64,000 nt of DNA, taken from Pseudovirgaria hyperparasitica (Eukaryota > Ascomycota > Dothideomycetes > Acrospermales > Acrospermaceae). This document shows positions 50,922-63,400 of this stretch, piece by piece. The stretch's first letter is position 1; each line of letters begins with the position of its first letter. The notes beneath the pieces are model-generated. The model did no database searches. It saw only the letters and a program-made list of their open reading frames with translations, and was not told where the DNA came from. A program made the position numbers and the translations under genes. The stretch is from positions 1,641,827-1,705,826 of the forward strand of contig NW_022985552.1 in NCBI RefSeq assembly GCF_010093815.1, read 5' to 3'.

Positions 50922-51526
50922 GTCGTGGCTGCATTGTTTGTATCACCCAATTTACTTTATCCTATCCCGGGGCGCACCAACTGACATTTTTGCATCCTTA
51001 CAGCATATTCAGGTTCATTCCATCGGCACAACTCTGAGGTTAGCTATTGACAGAATGGCGCCTTCTTGCCGCTCTTCAAAATGCTTGATAATGTCACGAT
51101 CGTTCATCCAATGTTGTATTGCCACCCTCTTCGTCGTTCAAATTCCTCGGCTATAGGAAGGCGTTCTAATCACTGCTACCGCTGAAGTACCAGACCGAAA
51201 TTGGAGAATGGCTGTAATACGGAGATGTTCTGACATTGTGGTTACTCTACATAGAGGAGGGACCAATGCGGTGCTGTTATGTTCATAATTTGACATGAAG
51301 CATGAAAATGAAGAAGCGTAACAACACTGTGCCATGCATGCAAACGTGACGAGGAACTCATCTCTGTCCTCCTTGAGATCGTCACTCGACTAAGTTTATC
51401 TCCCAAGAGAAAGAGCTCTTTTCTATGTTGTTTCCAGTTCACACAAGTAAAGAAACGCTAATGGTTAATTAACATAGACTGATCGTTCACCAACATGGGT
51501 AATTAGCCTCTTCAAGAGTCCAAGTC
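50922..51526. other. Convergent intergenic spacer
   Basis: 600 nt between the BTB and Cys-tRNA synthetase stops. No additional gene seen. Confidence 0.55.
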
Positions 51527-54008
51527 CTATGCCGCCTTCTGCGTTGCCTGCCACTCTTCATGCAGCTTCTTCTGCTTCTCCCATTCTTTGACCAGCTTCT
51601 TGCGCTTATTCTTAGGGATCGCATTCCGCTCTGCATCCAGTGTCGGAATACCACGTTCATCCCATTCCAGATACTCTTCCGAGTTTTGGAACATTTGCAA
51701 GGGGTCAAGTTTAGCCCGTTCACGCAGCTCCTTTTCCTTCTCTGCTTCCCTGGCCTGTCGGTCTAGCTTCGCCTTGGCTTTGGCGGCGAGAGCTGTGTCG
51801 CTTTCCGCGCGTGCCTCCTCAAGCATTTTGTCCAGGGGCCGTACCAAAGCTGATTGAAGATTAGTGCGGTCCTCGAGATAGATGCCGAGATTCCAAAGAT
51901 GAACATCGCGAAGTTGGTCGCAGAGGGCGAGGAATTCCTTTGCTGATGCTTGCTGAGTCGCAAGTTTCATTACGTCGGTGTGGAAATGCTGTAGCACCTC
52001 CTTATATGGTTCAGAGGACTCCACCGCTGGCTCTGGCGTCTCGATCGAGATATCTTCAACGAGCTTCGCTATGGCAGAATGATCCACCGAGCCGGAAGTA
52101 ATCAAAAGCCGGACCTCGTCACGCAGCCGAGATGCAGGGTAAATGTAGGGTTTTGCTGGTGCCGGAATATCTAATCCTGACCACCCTATGCGTTCCGAAT
52201 TGCTCAGATCCCCCTCAGGATCGAGACCAAATATGGTAACAATCCGCGTTATCCATCGCGCTAGCAGAATGACTGTTTTGTTTGAGAGTTGCTCCGCTGA
52301 GTTTGTCTGGGTGATGAGATCAGAGAGTATTTTCATAACTGCCGGGGTGTTGAAAGAGTCGCAAAGAGCTGCGTCAACGTTGGATTTCGCCTTGTCCAGG
52401 GCGTCTATCAACTCCTGGTCTGTAGTTTCAAGGCCTTGTTCTCTTATGGCATCCGCCATGGAATGCCTCAACACGTGCAAGCTGTTCAAGAAAAAGTTGT
52501 TGAGCTTGCCCTCCCAGCCAATTACTGCCTTCGTGAGCTCGTCTGTCACCTCAATCCCATCCTGCCAAGGCATCAAAAGAAAGCATATTCGAAGAGAGCG
52601 GGCACTCCACTGTTTCTCCGAGAGAACAGATCTGATCGTCGTAAAGTTCTTAAGGCTCTTGCTCATCTTCAAGCCTCGAATCCTGTATCTGTCAGGGTCA
52701 TCCGCACGACTAGGCAGCATTTGGAACGTACCTCAATTGTCCCATATGTATGAAATAATTCACCCACTGCGCCGGACTGCCTGGGGTCGACCAGTAAGCT
52801 TCCGATTGAGCCAGTTCGTTGTCATGATGGGGAAAGCAGAGATCTACGCCTCCAGAATGAATATCAATAGTCTTCCCAATGACTTCGGAGGCCATCGCAG
52901 AGCACTCAATATGCCATCCTGGCCGCCCATTTCCCCATGGACTTGGCCATGCCGGTTCACCTGGCTTGCTAGCTTTCCACAATGCGAAATGATTCTCGTT
53001 CCGTTTCATCGACTTTCCTTTGAACAGCGAGCCCTCACCGTCCGCTTGGAGAGAGCAATCGTTCTTACTCCAAGGCTCTAGCTTAGAATAGTGATGTCCA
53101 GCCTTCTCAAATGAGTCGATATCGAAATAGACGGAACCGTCGAGGGTGGCGTAGCCGAAACCATTAGCGATGATTTGTTGAACGAAGTCAATAATCTCAG
53201 GGACATATTCCGTTACACGGGTGATGACATCCGGATATTGGACATTAAGCGCAGTCATGTCTTCGAAAAAGCGGCGTTCGAATTTCCGCGACAGGTTCAT
53301 GTAGATCTGGTAATTATCTGATGGCAGCGATGGCCCATGTAGCGCATCAAGATACGGTAGCAAGACATCTTTCGTCTTCATGAAGAATTCAGATACGTTT
53401 TCCGGAGCCCCCAGAGCCTCGACGGCAGACCGTGCTGTGTCGATGTATGCTCTCAATAGTAAGTCGTCGACAGTGAGCGCTTGACCCCGAGCAGAGTCTA
53501 GCTTGTCCTCATATGCCTTCGACACTGCCTCGGAGAATCTCTCCGGGCTCGTATCAGGGGGCAGATATGGGAGATTTTTTCCAATATATGTCCGGTACGC
53601 GGCCTCAGTAGCCTCCAGAACTGCAGGGCTTATAGCAGCGTTGTCTCGAGATGCATGCTCTTCCTTGAACCGCGCAAAGAGGTACTGCTGACGGGCGGAC
53701 ACAATGATCTTATCGTCGATATCAGTCGTATTCATGACGAACTTGACTTGGAAGCCGAAATAGTCCTTCATTATGCGGCGGATAATGTCGGTTGAGACGT
53801 AGTTTTTTGCATGTCCTAGATGGGCATCTTCATACACTGTGGGTCCACACGCATACCACGTCACGCTCTTCCCTGTTGGATCGACTGGAATGAAAACATC
53901 CTTCTTTCGAGTCAAGGTGTTGTATATTTTCAAGTTGGGCAGTTTCGTCTGAGATTCTGCTTGGGTAGGGGGAGCCCATGGAGGTTGTCTGCGATCGGTG
54001 GAAGCCAT
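51527..54008 (-). CDS. CRS1: Cysteinyl-tRNA synthetase, cytosolic
   Basis: Minus-strand exons 52732-54008 and 51527-52688; 43-nt intron; 812 aa, the usual size of fungal CARS. It charges tRNA-Cys. Zinc ligand Cys54 in [14 protein letters not shown] motif HLGH at 63-66, further zinc-site blocks WHIECSAMA and [16 protein letters not shown], and KMSKS at 433-437. The large insertion between the HIGH segment and the second zinc block is a eukaryotic feature. The C-terminus is a long charged coiled region ending in [14 protein letters not shown]. No mitochondrial presequence is evident from this start, but yeast-type CRS1 genes can serve both compartments through alternative starts. Confidence 0.96.
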
Positions 54009-55171
54009 GCTGCGTATGCCGAGATTTTAATTCTGGGTAAAGACTTTGCAATCTAGACAGAAGTTTGGAGGGGGCCAGAATAATATTGTGAGTGTTATGA
54101 GTCCGATCCAGCTCCAGGGTATGACTTTTAAAACTCCCAGACAAACATGACTCACTCGAGCGGACTCATTCTGCCTATGACCAGCGCTCTGTGTAACACT
54201 GCTCGCAGAAGGGGTCGAGGATCCAAAAACCTCCCATGCGTAAACTTCCACTCCCTTGGGAATGATCGCAAGTGGTATAGTAGACCCTTTCATAAAGGAA
54301 CCAGCAGTGTGCGGCCTATCGGTGGAGAGTTAGAGGGTTGTTAGTGTTGTTATGTTCTCGGTGGTCCAAATGATGAAGACTCTCGAAGCAGCAGCCTGTC
54401 TGGAAATGGCGACACTGAGTTCAATGTTGCAAAATGGATCGCGAAAGTCCGAGAGTCTTTAAATACATGAATGAACAGGCTAAACTTATGACATACCACT
54501 TTTTAGTCTAGATATATTCATGTAATGTGTTGAGCGCAGGAATAACATCTCTCTCCTGAAAAATGAGATGAAGCAGGACTTGAATGTCTACTGCACATTC
54601 ACTAGTGATTATCGTCAGTAACATATGCTTGACCACAGCACAATTCACCCATAACATTCAACTCATGCCTCAGGCATGATACTCCACTCATGCACGTTCA
54701 GCCGCACGTTCAGCCGAAGCCGGACCAGCAATCACCCCGCCGGCTCAAGATGATACTGCGTATATATAGTCACGACTATCCATTATTGTACGGACCGGTG
54801 ATTCTGCTGTGGGCAATTCGGCCCCGGAGGATCAACATCCTTTCCTTTAGCCGCCTTCTCGACCACACGCGTTGCATGCAACTGTTGGTATCTCGGACCC
54901 TTTTATCATAGCCTGGCTAGGTACCCGGACGATCACGAGAGAAGGAAATGCATATAAGTAAAGGCGATGGAAGGTCGAGGAGGAGCTGCAGAACATCATC
55001 GATACCATACACGTTCAGCTTCAATCTGTCATAGCTCCTCCATACATAGCAATACGTGAGTCTAGGTCTTGAATCGATTTCAAACCCATATACTGACTGT
55101 GACAGTACATCATATTCACGCAGCATCGCACCCTAAACACCTCAAACATACCAGTTCCTACAGTCTTCAAA
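54009..55171. promoter_or_regulatory. Divergent promoter region with a 10-bp inverted repeat
   Basis: 1.16 kb between the CRS1 and Rossmann-protein starts. It contains a perfect inverted repeat AAGACTCTCG (54376-54385) / CGAGAGTCTT (54450-54459) and a duplicated CACGTTCAGCCG near 54693-54716. No gene recognised. Confidence 0.45.
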
Positions 55172-56049
55172 ATGACCACCCAATCCTCCCAAGCTATCGC
55201 CTTCTTCGGCGCAACAGGCGGTACAACCGCTGCCGCCCTCGCCCTCACCCTGAAAGCAGGCTACCATTGCACAGCTCGTCAGTCCCCTGTCCGCTCTTGT
55301 CCTATCCTTTCCATACTGACAAACACACAGTCGCCCGCACCCCGGCAAAGCTCACCAGCCTCCTCACAACAACCTACGCCCTGCCCGACTCCCTCCTCAC
55401 CAGCAACCTCACAATCACTCCAGGCTCCATCGCCGACGCTGACGCGATCCGCACCGTCCTTGCGCCTGCCACGCACGGCCCGGTATCTCAGATCATCTTC
55501 GGCATCGGCGGGAGCCCGAAGCTCCAGTACTCGCTGACCGCGCCGGTGACGTTGGACAACGTGCATATCTGCGAGACGGGCACGCAAGCAATCCTCGACG
55601 TACTCAAAAGTATGCTAGCCGAAGGCGTGGTGAAGAGAGAGCAGAGACCACGCATGATGGTGATTAGTACCACGGGGGTCAGCCCACGCGAGGACGTGCC
55701 CTGGAGTATGCGCTGGATGTACCACTATACTCTCTCTGTACCGCATGCGGATAAGAAGAAGATGGAAGAGGCCGTGATAAAGGGGTGTGAGGGTGCGGAA
55801 GCATCGTTGGGTGGATTTACGGTTGTGCGGCCAACTCTCTTGACGGATGGTGTGGAGAAGGGGGTCGGGAGTGTACGGGTTGGGTGGGAATATGCTGGGG
55901 GACAGTTGACCGCTGACGGAAAGGAGGAGGCGCCGGGGCCAGCTGTTGGATACTCTGTGAGCCGAAGGGATGTCGGCGCGTGGATTGCGGAAGAGGTCGT
56001 CAAGGGGAAAGGAAAGTGGGATGGGAGGTGTGTGAGTTTGACATACTAG
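55172..56049 (+). CDS. NAD(P)-binding Rossmann-fold protein (NmrA/SDR-like)
   Basis: Exons 55172-55277 and 55331-56049; 53-nt intron with branch CTGAC; 274 aa. The N-terminal AIAFFGATGGTTAAALALTL has the GxTGGT-type dinucleotide-binding loop. The strand QIIFGIGGSPK and MMVISTTGVSP match the middle Rossmann strands, and the later FTVVRPTLLTDG is the usual (V)RP block of NmrA/extended-SDR proteins. It could be a redox sensor or an oxidoreductase; the catalytic YxxxK is not obvious. Exon 2 composition is very GC-rich at its start. Confidence 0.85.
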
Positions 56050-56714
56050 AGCATAACGGATGAGATGTGTTAGGACATGCTCTGTGGGGTTTTTATGATA
56101 CCAGCTTCTTTTAGATTTATGTACGAGCAATCAATCTCTTGTCGATTTGTATGTGTTTCTTGGTCGATGTCATAACAACTTTGGAAATGAAGGGTCACAG
56201 GATAATCAATTTCTACGTAGTTAAAATTGCTGTTGTCACTTTCGAACTGTAATCTTCAAATACTCGATCATCTTAGTAATGGTATGTTCTTACTCGTGCA
56301 TACACAGTGTCTGATGCCCTGGATACTTCTGTGCGTTAAGATGTTCATGCTTGATCACGTTGTACTTCACAGCGAGTACTTTTTGGTAAAATATGACTCT
56401 TCTGCGTTACGAGCCAGTTGATATTATTGCACCGGGAGCGGTAATTCACGTGTCACGATGATAATGTCTTATTCCCCATTATATTAATGAAATGAAACGT
56501 CAAAGACACACTTCTTTTGCTTCCTTTGAGGATTTGCTGAGAATACGGATGCATGATTTCGTGTAGCCAAGGTACTAAGACGCCCAAGAAAAGCCTATCC
56601 ATAGTATGATAGATACATAACTGCCCGTCGGATCATGGTCCGTCCCGAAACACACATTCCAAGCCCGATTGTGACTCATAGAGAGGGTATCCACCGCGCC
56701 TGAGCCGGCGCCCG
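56050..56714. other. Convergent intergenic spacer
   Basis: 665 nt, somewhat AT-rich, no gene seen. Confidence 0.5.
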
Positions 56715-57270
56715 TTAAAGTCCACCCATGACTCCCAGAAGACCCATCATCATGAGAACTTGCCGATTCTGGTCTCCAGCTTGCCCGGCCGCGCCTCCTG
56801 TCTCAGTCGGCGCTACCGCTGTCGTGCTCGGACTGGAGGTGCCGGACGTCGTTGTAGTCGGACTACTCACTGATCCTCCAGGTGATGTCACCGGGGCACT
56901 ACTTGAAGGGCTTGACACTGGCTCGTCCGAGAGAGAAATAGGTAAAATTGATAGGATATCGGATCTAGTCGAGGCCTCAGACAAGAAGCTCTCGAATTCG
57001 GACCGAAGAGAGGAGAGCTCGGGTGGCAGAGTGGAAAAGAAGACCGGCCCTGGTCCAACGGGTAACCCAGAGGGAGTGGGAATGGATTGCTGGATAGTTG
57101 TATCAGATCTCAGGGTTCATCCTTTCCAAGTGTGGACCGAATGGTATATATTGATCAACACTAGTGAGGCTGTGCGGACTTACTGTTCGGGCCAATACTA
57201 CGAAAGCAAGAGTGGCAAGAATCCTCAGACTGAAGACAGTTCGGGGATACATCTTGTTCGGTTGGTTCAT
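56715..57270 (-). CDS. Small GPI-anchored secreted protein
   Basis: Minus-strand exons 57184-57270 and 56715-57089; 94-nt intron; 153 aa. Exon 1 encodes a signal peptide (MYPRTVFSLRILATLAFVVL; ATG at 57252 or 57270). The intron (GTAAGT ... CTATCCAG) joins LART to QSIPTPSGLP in phase. The mature part is short, with one helical patch (PPELSSLRSEFESFLSE), followed by a Ser/Thr/Pro-rich O-glycosylation stalk. It ends in a GPI-type signal: small residues (GGAAGQAGD), a short polar spacer and the hydrophobic end VLMMMGLLGVMGGL. It is probably a plasma-membrane or wall-bound surface protein. No family recognised. Confidence 0.72.
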
Positions 57271-59013
57271 TGTGGTGATATGTACGATTTATTGGTACGA
57301 ATATAGAAATGCTTCCAGGTTCCACGTAGTGAAGACTAAAGCTTAGTACAGAACGGGCTGTGAACGCGTGTTTACGCTTCCCTCTATCAGGCAACAGTGA
57401 TTCAACGGATGAGAGTCGTCAGGTGCACAGTTGCCAAGCTCAAATGTTCCCACAATGCAATACGATTTCGTACAGAAAGTCGTACTTACCTATAGAAAAA
57501 CAAAGTGTTAGTAAGTCCAACAGTTTCAAGGGAGTGGTGGGGCACAATGGTGTAGTAGTAGTGTTGTCGATATATTGAATCCGACATTCTATTGGCTCAA
57601 ATTCACCTTGGCAATTGTAAATATGTAGCGTCCGTCAAAAAGCTTCGGGCGCTCGGCAAAATTGCCAGAGTTTAGACCGATTTCTGCCAACACGTGCCAC
57701 CTTTTGACTAAAATTGGAAGATGTACAACATCAAAGAGACCGTCAGATGCGCGTCTGCCTTGTTGGATCTTCGGAGGCTGTGGCTTTACGATCCGCAAGG
57801 CACTCCTCACTCTAATATAGAAAGAGAGTATTATTATAGGCCAAGTGGGTGACCTTCCGCTGTTATGGATTCCTACCGTCTTGCTTAGCCTGCACCAAGT
57901 GTATATGATATGTTTACACCAGTCTTCCCCCAAAATCTTTATTGTTGTAACAGCGAGCCCCTTTCCGCTCGAAGAGACACCTTCAGAGCCTCTTGTCGTC
58001 CTCTTGTCTCTGCAGAATGAGTACTGTGTGAAATGCTTGATTATTCCCTTGCCCCGTTCGAGCCATAATTCTAAGTCTATACTCGGCATCGTATAAAACA
58101 CCTTTGCCCCGAATAGTGTCAACTACCTTGTATGCCTCATTGAGTTCTGGTGGCGCGTATTGGCCCTCTGTTATATTAAACCAGGATCAATATACTCACC
58201 AAAGGGTATAGTTTATCCACTAATGTGTTCAAAGACAATCGTGTTGATCTGAGAACAACGATGCCCTGCGCCAGTGTTCGTTCTCCTGATGCATTCGCAT
58301 GTGGCGTAATTGGGAATGGATTTGGAGCCGATACACGCGCGATGATCTTTTGGATCAAATATAAGCTGATATATAAGCTATGGCACCTTTTCTGCAAGGG
58401 GAAAGGGCAGAGAGTCCCGCATTCCAAGTTATCACGTGCTCTCTTCCGCTGGCGTGCCGTATACCACCATCCGTCTTGGATAATTGTACTGCATCAGATT
58501 TACCGGATGTGTCGCTTTTTGGGTGGTGATCGAATGGAGCGAAGACTCCAGGGTCTAACGAATTGCGTTCTGGATGTTAGGGGTGCAGCTAAACGCGTGG
58601 GGGAATTGGTGGGACTGATCGCACAGTGGCCACGATTAGCTCAAGACTAGCAAATTATGTCGTCTGGGTAATCATCACGATCCATGAATGCATGGCAAGG
58701 GGGATTGAACATGCTTACATACCCTCTCGAATATCTCACAGGGAGCAGCTCTATTCATGCAAGCTACAAATGTCACCACAATAAGAGTTCGTACTCTTTG
58801 GCATGTTGCCAGAAAAGTCCATGTATTGTCGAAGTGAGTCACCCTCAGAGCATCGTGTAATGGATCTTAGCTGTATTGGATTAGGCCTCCCCAAATATCT
58901 TTCCGCCCGACGTACCACAGCAGGGTTATCTACGTCATCCTGAGAAACGTGACAAGACGTGGTGCAGTTCCAAATGACGCCAACCTACGAGGGTTGAGTG
59001 ATACGTTTCCCTA
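57271..59013. other. 1.7-kb region without a supported gene
   Basis: Two uninterrupted ORFs occur (177 aa, minus, 57589-58122; 141 aa, plus, 58225-58650), but neither has a recognisable domain. I do not annotate them as genes. Confidence 0.45.
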
Positions 59014-59562
59014 TCACTTGCTTGCTGTCTCTTGTGTGCTGTCGTAGCCATGACCAGGGATCTTCGCCAGAAGCGCCTTCTGTCTCTCCCTCTTCATATC
59101 TTGCTGATCTCCGTAGCGAGTATTGGTGTCTTCCTTCAGCACGCCAGAGATTTTCGTCTTATCCACGCTCTGTGACTCGTTCGGTGTCACCGGGCTGTAA
59201 GACTGGGCATTGGAAGCATCGAAACCTTCAGGCACGGTACGACTGGCAGCGAGAGCGGCAATGTAGTTGGAACTACCGCTTCGAGGAGGAGCAAGCGGCC
59301 GGCGGGTACTTCTAGGAGCGGCCAACATAGGACTATCGGTATCTTCTGGAGGAGCCGTAGATGGGGCAGCGGAGTCCGTCTGCTTCAATGCGTTAGAGGT
59401 GAACGCGAATTCAGCTTCCGCTCTAGTGTTGGGTGTAAGCATCGAAGGCGTTGGTATGCCTGAATCTGAGCTAAGATACGGATCTGGCGAGAGATGGACC
59501 GAATCGGTTTGACCAGAACGGACGGGAAGAGACTCTTTGGCTGAATCTGAATTGTCTCCCAT
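59014..59562 (-). CDS. Disordered hypothetical protein
   Basis: 182 aa starting MGDNSDSAKE. The frame is open further upstream, but that part reads like leader sequence. Low-complexity Ser/Thr/Pro-rich sequence with STRRPLAPPRSGSSNYIAAL in the middle and a conserved-looking charged C-terminus (YGDQQDMKRERQKALLAKIP). No domain recognised; probably soluble and phosphorylated. It lies upstream of nothing obvious and on the same strand as Upf2. Confidence 0.6.
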   Translation of the reverse strand: MGDNSDSAKESLPVRSGQTDSVHLSPDPYLSSDSGIPTPSMLTPNTRAEAEFAFTSNALKQTDSAAPSTAPPEDTDSPMLAAPRSTRRPLAPPRSGSSNYIAALAASRTVPEGFDASNAQSYSPVTPNESQSVDKTKISGVLKEDTNTRYGDQQDMKRERQKALLAKIPGHGYDSTQETASK

Positions 59563-60487
59563 GGTGTTCAAATTGGTTCGTTCGAGCGACAACCTGGTAT
59601 GTGTGTGAGAGATCAATTGGCTTTGTATTTTTAAGAGTTTTGTGAAGCCTAGGAAATGAAAATTGGGAGAAAGGAAATGTGAAGGTGTGAGGAATTCGTA
59701 ATAGAGCATGAAGCTCAGGGAAGGGAAGTGGAATGCGAACTAAGTATCCAGGAGGTATGACGTTGTTTCATGGCGCTGCCCAGGTGAGCCGTGGGGCTAC
59801 GGCTAAGGCAACCAGGGCAGATAATGCGTCATGCTTGTTGATCTCCCTTGACTCAATCTCACACAATTTATCAGGAACCACATACCAATGTTAATATATA
59901 ATCTTCGCAAACCTTCTCTTGGAGAATATCACTGTAGAGTCAATAATACCACGAAATCTGGCCTGAATTTTTCTGCACTCAATACTATCGGGCTTGCAAG
60001 GTTGATCTGCCCGGGGAGATGTAAAGAGTTATACAGATTATAGTGAATGACTTGAGGTCAGTTTACCGCAGATTGCAGCGGAAAATGGTAAGATGAAAAC
60101 AAATTGTGCGCATAGTCCCCTCAACTGCCCGTACCATACTCAACATGTTCGCCTATCTCGTCAAACCATGTTGTAATGATTACGGTGCGTAAATCCTCTC
60201 GGCGACATGTGTAGCCTCGGAACAAGTTTGATGGAGCCTGACGGAGGGCCGCTAAGGTATCGTCCTTCGGCTTCCAGCCTGTTGAAACCCATCAATATAC
60301 CGATGATGCTGAGCTTCCATGGAATCAAGGGCTGGTAGCTTCTTGCTGTTCCGAGTGTCTGTGGAGATTGCCTCGTTAGACATGATTGGCGTTTCGTGTG
60401 GAAGTCGTCAGACGGGATTGATGGGTGAATAGTGAAGCGCTTAGCATAATCAAGTCCTGTAGAGAATACCCCCGCCAGGCGGGCATT
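59563..60487. other. Intergenic
   Basis: 0.9 kb with no supported gene; the Upf2 3' UTR lies at its right end. Confidence 0.5.
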
Positions 60488-63400
60488 TTAAGTCAGCTGG
60501 CTATACTTTCTGCCTCGACTATTACGTGATGGGCCTTGTTGATTTGAAACGTTTAAAGGAAATGTGGTAAGAGAGATAGACGAGGACTGAGTAGGAAATT
60601 TGGGTCGGGTAGCGAGTGATTCATTGGAAGACGATGAATCAGCACATTTGCTGGTCTTTTGCGATTGTTGAATAACAGGGAAAGCAGACAAATCTGAAAG
60701 CACTGATACGTCGCTTATCGACTTCGAGGCAGGAGATGATCGAGATTTGTCATACCAGTCAACATCACTGAGCTGTAATTTGCGGGCTCGCTGTGTGCTA
60801 CGTCCAGTTCCCGCCTTGTCGATTCGCGGCTGTGCGTACGGGTTGTGTTGCTTTTCGATAACTGGTAACTTCTCAGCTTTTGTTCTTTCCGTGTGGTTCG
60901 GATTAGGTCGAAGGTGATAATGAAAATGTGATTCACCGTCATTTTCGTTCTCATCACGTAGATCGTAATTCAGAACGAGGTTTTTAATACGCTGTTGTTC
61001 CTCCTTTTCGACTTGCTGGTGCGTTCGCATGGCAACAGCAAAACCAGAGTCCGATGGGAGGTCGATCGATCGTGTCTGGAGTGTGTCAGTAATGATTTCT
61101 AATTGACGCGTGTTAGATACCTGTTGCCGATTTCCTCGACGACTGAGAAGGGAGAACTTCATAGTTCCAGGCCCTGATGGAACTTCAGGAGCCTGAATAG
61201 GTTCTTCCTCTGATGTGGCAGCTGCAGCCTCGCGCCCGCGACGCATGGGGAGCGGAACATCGAAAACAGGCTTGCGGTCGAACTTGCGTGAGTCCATGCT
61301 CTCGGACATGAGCTTCGCTAGTTCACGATCGAAATCAGCGTCGGCTTCAGGATCACGCTCATTTTCCTGGCGGGTGACCACAATTTGCTCGTCCTCTTCC
61401 TCTTCTTCTGATGAATCCTCATTGTGCTGAGTCTCCTCGTCGAGTGAGATCTATAGTCACTTAGCTTCAACAAGACCAATGGATTGTTTTGAGCTACCTC
61501 TCCATCTTCTCCCGAAGACTTCTCCTCGTCACCGTCCGGGAGGGTAAGGTCCTCGTCTTCTTCGTCCGATGATGATGAATCTGGCTCGACCTCATCGACA
61601 TCAGCGTGTCGATCCAAGCCAGCACTCTGGAAATTTTGCTTGACCGCTTCAGAGAATGTATTATAAGCTTCTTCCAACGTGGCTGTAATTTTCCACTGGG
61701 GTCTCAATAGAGCAAATGCGTCTTGCACCAAGAACTCAATGTCCATCGGCAGTATCTCCTTTGTTTGGATGTAATACTACGTGTCATTAGTCCCCAAGCG
61801 AACGCGTAAAATAAATTTCACGTACCTGAAAGTAGGTGAGGTAGAAATCCAACTTCTTCCTAGCCTGGCCCTTGTCGTAATACACACCACAAGTCTCGAG
61901 CAGGCTGCAGACAAGCCGCACACGAAAGAAGTTGTCAGGCAAATCGAGGGCATTGACTTGACCTGGTTTCGGTGTGCCATTTTCTATTATTGGGTCAGCC
62001 AAAGTACAGCAGATAATGTTGTCCAGATTTGAACAGGACGAGTTTCCTACCGTATCCATAGGCTACGATCTTGTACAAAGTGTCAAAAATAGTTGGAGAG
62101 TCGACCATTCTGTAGATATAAAGTTCGCCCAGATACTTGACTTCAGCCAACCGACGCTGGTTGAACCTAAAATCGTTGACTTCAAGCCCCAGGACGATCT
62201 GCTCAAGTAAATCATCAATAACAGTGATAACGAAGTTCGCATGGTATCGATTCAATGACCCGAGAATAACGGCCAATAGGTGTATGTTGCCGTATTTGAT
62301 TCGATGCGGTTTGGTGAATATTTTTTCGAGGCTGCGGACGACATCCGGTTCCTCCCAATGAAGTTTCCGGATCTGTCTTACTATCTTATCAAGACTTCTC
62401 CTTGAAAGATCCGTGTACATGAGTTTACGGAGAAACAAGTCCAGCGGTGTTCTCTCCTTTTGCTCAATTGCAGCTCGTTCGGGTGGATTGACGTGATATA
62501 TCGCATTGTCAAGGTTCATACGTTCCTGATGCCCAATATGTTGCGCAGCTTTTTTCCTTTGTAAAGTATCCAGGAATGATACCATGCGCGGGGAGGTTTC
62601 TGGGTTTCGGAAAAGATATCGGCCACAGTTCTCGAGTAGATGGCTAATGATGTCAATGTTCATGCGAGAGAATTCATCTAGACTGACTTTGAGACAATGA
62701 AATATGACATGTTCCGGAACTACGCCAAATTTTGTGAGCTCTGCGAGGTAACGGACGTTTTGAATGCGGACTTGGCCAAGCGAGTCTTTCGATTTCCTCC
62801 GCTGTAGGCTGCGAAACTCATCATCTAGGTACGTTATCAAACTTGACGGGATGTCCGGAAGGTATTTTCCCAGCGTCGCAACAAGTCGGGCGTAGAGTGG
62901 CATTAGGTCAGTGCGACCTCTTGGAAGATCTTGAACAGCTTTTATGAGCCTGTTGCGTGAGGCTTTCGAATTCAGGAAACAGAAGTCTGTAGCTGTCTGA
63001 TCGACCATGTCCTTCGTGGTAAATTCAGGTAAGCGCGCAAGAATTGAGTCGACTTGGGCGCCCATTGATTTATTAACGATTGTCGTGGACTGATCGTCGA
63101 TATCTGCGGCTTTCTCAGAACTTGGCTCTGCGTCTGGCTTAGATTCACCGGGAACTGAGATCCCATCAGCCTTTCTTCCAACTTGCTCCTCATCAGACTT
63201 CTTCTTCTTGCCATCTTCAAGGAGAATTCCGGGTACGCGATCCTTCAGGTCGATCAAATTCTCGTAAAATCGACGCTCTTCTTCATCCTCCCAAATTCCA
63301 GGGCCATCACTCTGGCCTCGTAGGTACTCTCCGGTCTTGACGAGTCCGATTGCATTATCGCCAATCGCAGTCGCACTGTCTTTCTCTTGCAGATCGGGCA

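Noticed and set aside
57589-58650. Two long ORFs (177 aa minus, 141 aa plus) in an otherwise empty region
   Set aside because: No domain, no plausible splice partners and no codon-pattern support visible; random ORFs of this length are expected in 64 kb.
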